From contig QNBU01000041.1 in assembly GCA_003644215.1 (NCBI GenBank), forward strand, positions 1-8,038: DNA of 8,038 nt, given 5' to 3'. The position numbers and the translations under genes are program-made. Shown here one piece after another: positions 5,865 through 8,038 of this stretch. The notes beneath the pieces were generated by a model. The model made no database searches. It was not told the DNA's origin and saw only the letters and a program-made list of their open reading frames with translations. The stretch comes from Planctomycetota bacterium (GTDB lineage: Bacteria > Planctomycetota > Phycisphaerae > Sedimentisphaerales > Anaerohalosphaeraceae). Position 1 is the first letter of the stretch; every line of letters begins with the position of its first letter.

Positions 5865-5870
5865 GGAGAG
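5865..5870 (+). promoter_or_regulatory. Ribosome binding site of E2
   Basis: GGAGAG lies just upstream of the ATG at 5875 (6 nt from the GGAG core), supporting the long E2 form with two lipoyl-type domains. Confidence 0.75.
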
Positions 5871-5874
5871 TAGT

Positions 5875-7455
5875 ATGCATATAGTAAGATACCCTGGAAA
5901 GGGGCGGTTTTCATCTGAGGGGGTTGTAACGGCGTGGGATAAAAACGCGGGAGACTCTATTGAAAACGGCGATTATTTGGTTCAAATCGAGGCGTCCGGT
6001 GAGTGGATTCAGCTTGAATCGGCCACTGAGGGTATGCTGCTGAAGGTGTTGTCGGGTGTGGGCTGTTTTGTTCGCTCCGGCGATGCGTTGGCAATTATTG
6101 GCCCAAAGGGGGCGGATATTTCAAAAGTCCTTGAGAAACTGGAGTCGAAAACGCCTGTCGCCGCCGCCAAGTCCTCACCGAAGCCCAAAGCCAAACCTGC
6201 TGTCGCAGTTCAATCTGTCCAATCAACACAACCCAAGAAAGAAGAAGTTATGGAAACTCCGAAATCTACAGGTAATCCTGATAGCGTTGTTCCGATTTTA
6301 ATGCCGCAGGCCGGTCAAAGTATGGAAGAGGGTACGATTCTCTCTTGGAAAGTCAAAGAGGGCGATCCTATCGAAATTGGCCAGGTGATAATGGAAATTG
6401 AGACCGATAAGGCGACGATGGAAGTTGAAGCCGATGCCGCCGGCCGTATCGCGAAGATCGTTTCCAGTGAAGGCGATATTGTCGAGGTAAAGGTTCCGGT
6501 GGCTTATCTGGCCGAAGAGGGCGTCGATGTGGATGCTTATATCGCTTCCGCCGGTGGCGCATCGGTTCCCGCTGCTGACAAGGCCGAAGCCAAACCGGTT
6601 GCTAAAAGTGCTGCACCCGCGGCTCAAAAGACCCCCACTTCTGTCAGTGCTTCCGGCCGCGTAAAGGCCTCTCCGGCGGCTCGCAGGGCCGCTGCTGACA
6701 AGGGTGTTGATCTGGCTTCAATTGGAGCCGGGTCGGGTCCGGGCGGACGAGTTTTGTCATCCGATGTCGATAACGCAGATGTGATACCAACAGAGATTCA
6801 AACTCACACGCTGACTAAGATGCGGCGGGCGATTGCTAAGAATCTTTCATATTCCAAACAGACAGTTCCGCATTTTTATGCGAAAACCACGATTGACGCG
6901 GGGTTGTTGTTTAGTACCTATCGCCAAACCAAAGAGCGTTTCAAATGCAGTGTGAACGATTTTGTTACGCGTGCCTGTGCCAAGGCGATTCGGCAGTATC
7001 CGCCTTTCAGAAGCCAATATAAGGATACCGAAATCGTCGAAAATCCCGCTGCCAATATTGGCATTGCTGTGGGTACTGATGACGGCTTAACCGTGCCGGT
7101 GGTGCTGGGTGCGGACCGGATGAAGCTGGAGCAGTTGGCGGCGCGGACGCGTGAGGTTGTTGAGTCGGCGAGAAACGGAAAATTGGAGGGTATGGGCCAG
7201 GGCGTCTTTACCATTACCAATCTTGGGATGTTTGGCGTCGAAGAGTTTTCGGCGATTATTAACCCGCCGGAGTCAGCGATTTTGGCAGTGGGTGCGATTC
7301 GCGAAGGTGTGATCGTCGAAAACGGAGCGATGCGCCCGACGCGGTTGATGACGGTTACGGTCAGTGTGGACCATCGGGTCATTGACGGTGTGGTAGCCGC
7401 ACAGTTCCTGAAAACATTAAAAGAGCTTCTCCAAGCCCCGGAGCAACTACTATAG
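5875..7455 (+). CDS. 2-oxoacid dehydrogenase E2: dihydrolipoamide acyltransferase with an extra degenerate lipoyl domain
   Basis: Encodes 526 residues. E2 forms the core of the complex and moves the acyl group from E1 to CoA. Domains in order: (1) a lipoyl-like domain, about 1-80, in which the ETDKA turn is replaced by EASGE (39-43), so Gly42 sits where the lipoyl lysine should be; (2) a Pro/Ala/Lys linker, about 92-137; (3) a normal lipoyl domain, about 138-215, with IETDKATMEVEA and lipoyl Lys179; (4) an Ala/Pro linker; (5) a peripheral subunit-binding domain, about 263-300, with ASPAARRAA and GSGPGGRV, which holds E1 or E3; (6) the catalytic domain, about 305-526, with SVDHRVIDG (His500, Asp504, Gly505) as the acyltransferase signature. 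All key catalytic residues are present. The start is supported by GGAGAG. An internal ATG at 6250 would give a 401-residue one-lipoyl form. E3 follows on the same strand after 137 bp. Pyruvate is the likeliest substrate, not proven from sequence. Confidence 0.95.
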   Translation: MHIVRYPGKGRFSSEGVVTAWDKNAGDSIENGDYLVQIEASGEWIQLESATEGMLLKVLSGVGCFVRSGDALAIIGPKGADISKVLEKLESKTPVAAAKSSPKPKAKPAVAVQSVQSTQPKKEEVMETPKSTGNPDSVVPILMPQAGQSMEEGTILSWKVKEGDPIEIGQVIMEIETDKATMEVEADAAGRIAKIVSSEGDIVEVKVPVAYLAEEGVDVDAYIASAGGASVPAADKAEAKPVAKSAAPAAQKTPTSVSASGRVKASPAARRAAADKGVDLASIGAGSGPGGRVLSSDVDNADVIPTEIQTHTLTKMRRAIAKNLSYSKQTVPHFYAKTTIDAGLLFSTYRQTKERFKCSVNDFVTRACAKAIRQYPPFRSQYKDTEIVENPAANIGIAVGTDDGLTVPVVLGADRMKLEQLAARTREVVESARNGKLEGMGQGVFTITNLGMFGVEEFSAIINPPESAILAVGAIREGVIVENGAMRPTRLMTVTVSVDHRVIDGVVAAQFLKTLKELLQAPEQLL

Positions 7456-7498
7456 TTGGTAGTTCGTAGGAAACCGCGAATGAACACGAAAAAAAAGA

Positions 7499-7573
7499 AA
7501 CCACAGAATGCACTGAATGACACGGAAAAGAAGGATAAAAGTTTTCCGTGTATTTCCGTGAGTTTCCGTGGTT
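7499..7573. repeat. Long imperfect inverted repeat between E2 and E3
   Basis: The arms of about 30 bp run 7499-7529 and 7542-7573 around a 12-nt loop. The inner 10 bp, ACACGGAAAA against TTTTCCGTGT, and the outer AACCAC against GTGGTT pair perfectly; the middle is imperfect. Each arm is itself three short tandem words of the CAC-GGAA type. It resembles a mobile REP-like element or an mRNA-stabilising hairpin. No T-run follows, so it is not a strong terminator. Confidence 0.8.
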
Positions 7574-7580
7574 AAGAAAA

Positions 7581-7584
7581 AGGA
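7581..7584 (+). promoter_or_regulatory. Ribosome binding site of E3
   Basis: AGGA (in AAAAAGGAATAAG) lies 8 nt before the ATG at 7593 and fixes that start. Confidence 0.75.
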
Positions 7585-7592
7585 ATAAGATT

Positions 7593-8038
7593 ATGACAGA
7601 ACATTATCAGATTGCAGTCATCGGCGCCGGACCCGGCGGGTATATCACAGCATTGAAGGCCGCCCAGATGGGGGCAAAAACGGCGATTGTCGAAAAACAT
7701 CATCTCGGCGGAACCTGTCTGAACTATGGTTGCATTCCATCGAAGGCATTGTTGGCTTCGTCAGAATTGCTCCATCGGATGCAGGGGGCCAATTCGCTGG
7801 GTGTCAGCATTAACGGCTCAGTCAGCTTTGACTGGCCCGCAATCCAGAAACGAAAAGACAAGGTCCTGACGAAACTTCGCGGTGGGATCAAAGGGTTGTT
7901 TGGCGCTCGCAATGTGATGCTGTATTCGGGCAAGGCCGTTTTGGACGGACCCGGAAAAGTCAATGTAACCGATGAAACCGGCGGCAGTGATTCGTTTACC
8001 GCGGATAAAATTATCATCGCGACCGGTTCTGTGCCGGC
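7593..8038 (+). CDS. lpdA: Dihydrolipoamide dehydrogenase (E3), partial at the window end
   Basis: 148 codons are visible and the frame stays open to the window edge; the full protein should be roughly 460-480 residues. E3 is an FAD-dependent disulfide oxidoreductase that reoxidises dihydrolipoyl-E2 and reduces NAD+. The N-terminal FAD-binding Rossmann motif is IGAGPGGY (10-17), with the acidic end of its second strand at Glu34. The redox-active disulfide is GGTCLNYGCIPSK (39-51) with Cys42 and Cys47, and IIIATGSVP closes the visible part. Tyr45 inside the disulfide loop, where Val is common, is a mild variant. The absence of an N-terminal lipoyl domain makes this the plain E3 type. Mercuric or glutathione reductase is much less likely, given the CLNxGC spacing and the E2 neighbour. 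Confidence 0.95.
   Translation, partial: MTEHYQIAVIGAGPGGYITALKAAQMGAKTAIVEKHHLGGTCLNYGCIPSKALLASSELLHRMQGANSLGVSINGSVSFDWPAIQKRKDKVLTKLRGGIKGLFGARNVMLYSGKAVLDGPGKVNVTDETGGSDSFTADKIIIATGSVP

Larger units (their letters stand above)
5712..5874. promoter_or_regulatory. Divergent promoter and operator region between deoR-E1 and E2-E3
   Basis: This 163-bp stretch is clearly more AT-rich than the genes on either side and contains start signals for both directions. Elements seen: outer inverted pair TTTTCGTT (5727-5734) and AACGAAAA (5772-5779), inner 18-bp palindrome (5749-5766), GCAAT-ATAAA-ATTGC (5781-5795), and two CTTGAT direct repeats 17 bp apart (5805-5810, 5822-5827). The TTCGTT-like arms resemble core words reported for some DeoR/GlpR-type operators. 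Confidence 0.7.
7456..7592 (+). other. E2-E3 intergenic spacer containing a long hairpin
   Basis: 137 bp with no gene and no clear promoter. The stretch rich in CGAA and CACGAA words at 7472-7500 resembles the low-complexity words near 457-500. Most of the rest is the hairpin at 7499-7573. E3 is probably co-transcribed with E2. Confidence 0.6.

Noticed and set aside
5835..5874. Riboswitch in the E2 leader
   Set aside because: The predicted leader is only about 34 nt and AT-rich, with no known riboswitch core such as a THI-box.
6918..7523. Open frame of 201 residues on the minus strand
   Set aside because: It is antisense to the E2 catalytic domain and starts in the E2-E3 hairpin spacer reading low-complexity sequence. 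It has no family features.

Overview
The window carries the genes of a 2-oxoacid dehydrogenase (pyruvate-dehydrogenase-type) complex, arranged head to head around one AT-rich control region, with a ROK-family sugar kinase downstream of one arm. No rRNA, tRNA, CRISPR array or transposase gene was found. The organism is a bacterium. Three features together suggest an uncultured Planctomycetota lineage, perhaps Phycisphaerae: a single-chain E1 alpha/beta protein, a ROK glucokinase-like gene, and intergenic stretches full of short hairpin repeats. This assignment is inference from gene style and repeat character and is only moderately secure.

Layout. Positions 1-123 hold the end of a plus-strand gene, probably a TPR protein. 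Positions 124-547 are non-coding and hold a 14-bp perfect palindrome, a 23-bp tandem repeat and the first copy (A) of a dispersed hairpin repeat. Positions 548-1513 (minus) encode the ROK kinase, with a good sigma70-type promoter at 1568-1595. Positions 1544-2445 are non-coding and repeat-rich: copies B and C of the dispersed repeat, a 17-bp-arm hairpin, several GC hairpins, and the intrinsic terminator of the next operon at 2364-2401. Positions 2446-4920 (minus) encode a fused E1 alpha/beta subunit. Positions 4926-5711 (minus) encode a DeoR-family regulator immediately upstream of E1, whose last codons contain the E1 ribosome binding site. Positions 5712-5874 are the divergent promoter region. 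Positions 5875-7455 (plus) encode the E2 acyltransferase. Positions 7456-7592 hold a long hairpin between genes. From 7593 a dihydrolipoamide dehydrogenase (E3) gene runs off the window end.

How the genes work together. E1 (ThDP-dependent) decarboxylates a 2-oxoacid and loads the acyl group on the lipoyl domain of E2. E2 transfers it to CoA, and E3 reoxidises the lipoyl group with NAD+. The complex is split into two divergent transcription units, deoR-E1 and E2-E3. The DeoR regulator, expected from its family to sense a phosphorylated sugar or related metabolite, is well placed to control both. An 18-bp perfect inverted repeat lies over the best -10 box of the deoR-E1 promoter and is the leading operator candidate.

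Most notable points: E2 starts with a lipoyl-like domain in which the lipoyl lysine position is glycine, followed by a normal lipoyl domain. The alpha half of E1 has two insertions relative to ordinary E1 alpha chains and reads GDA instead of GDG in the ThDP motif. The intergenic repeats share a two-hairpin design with a constant 6-nt spacer.
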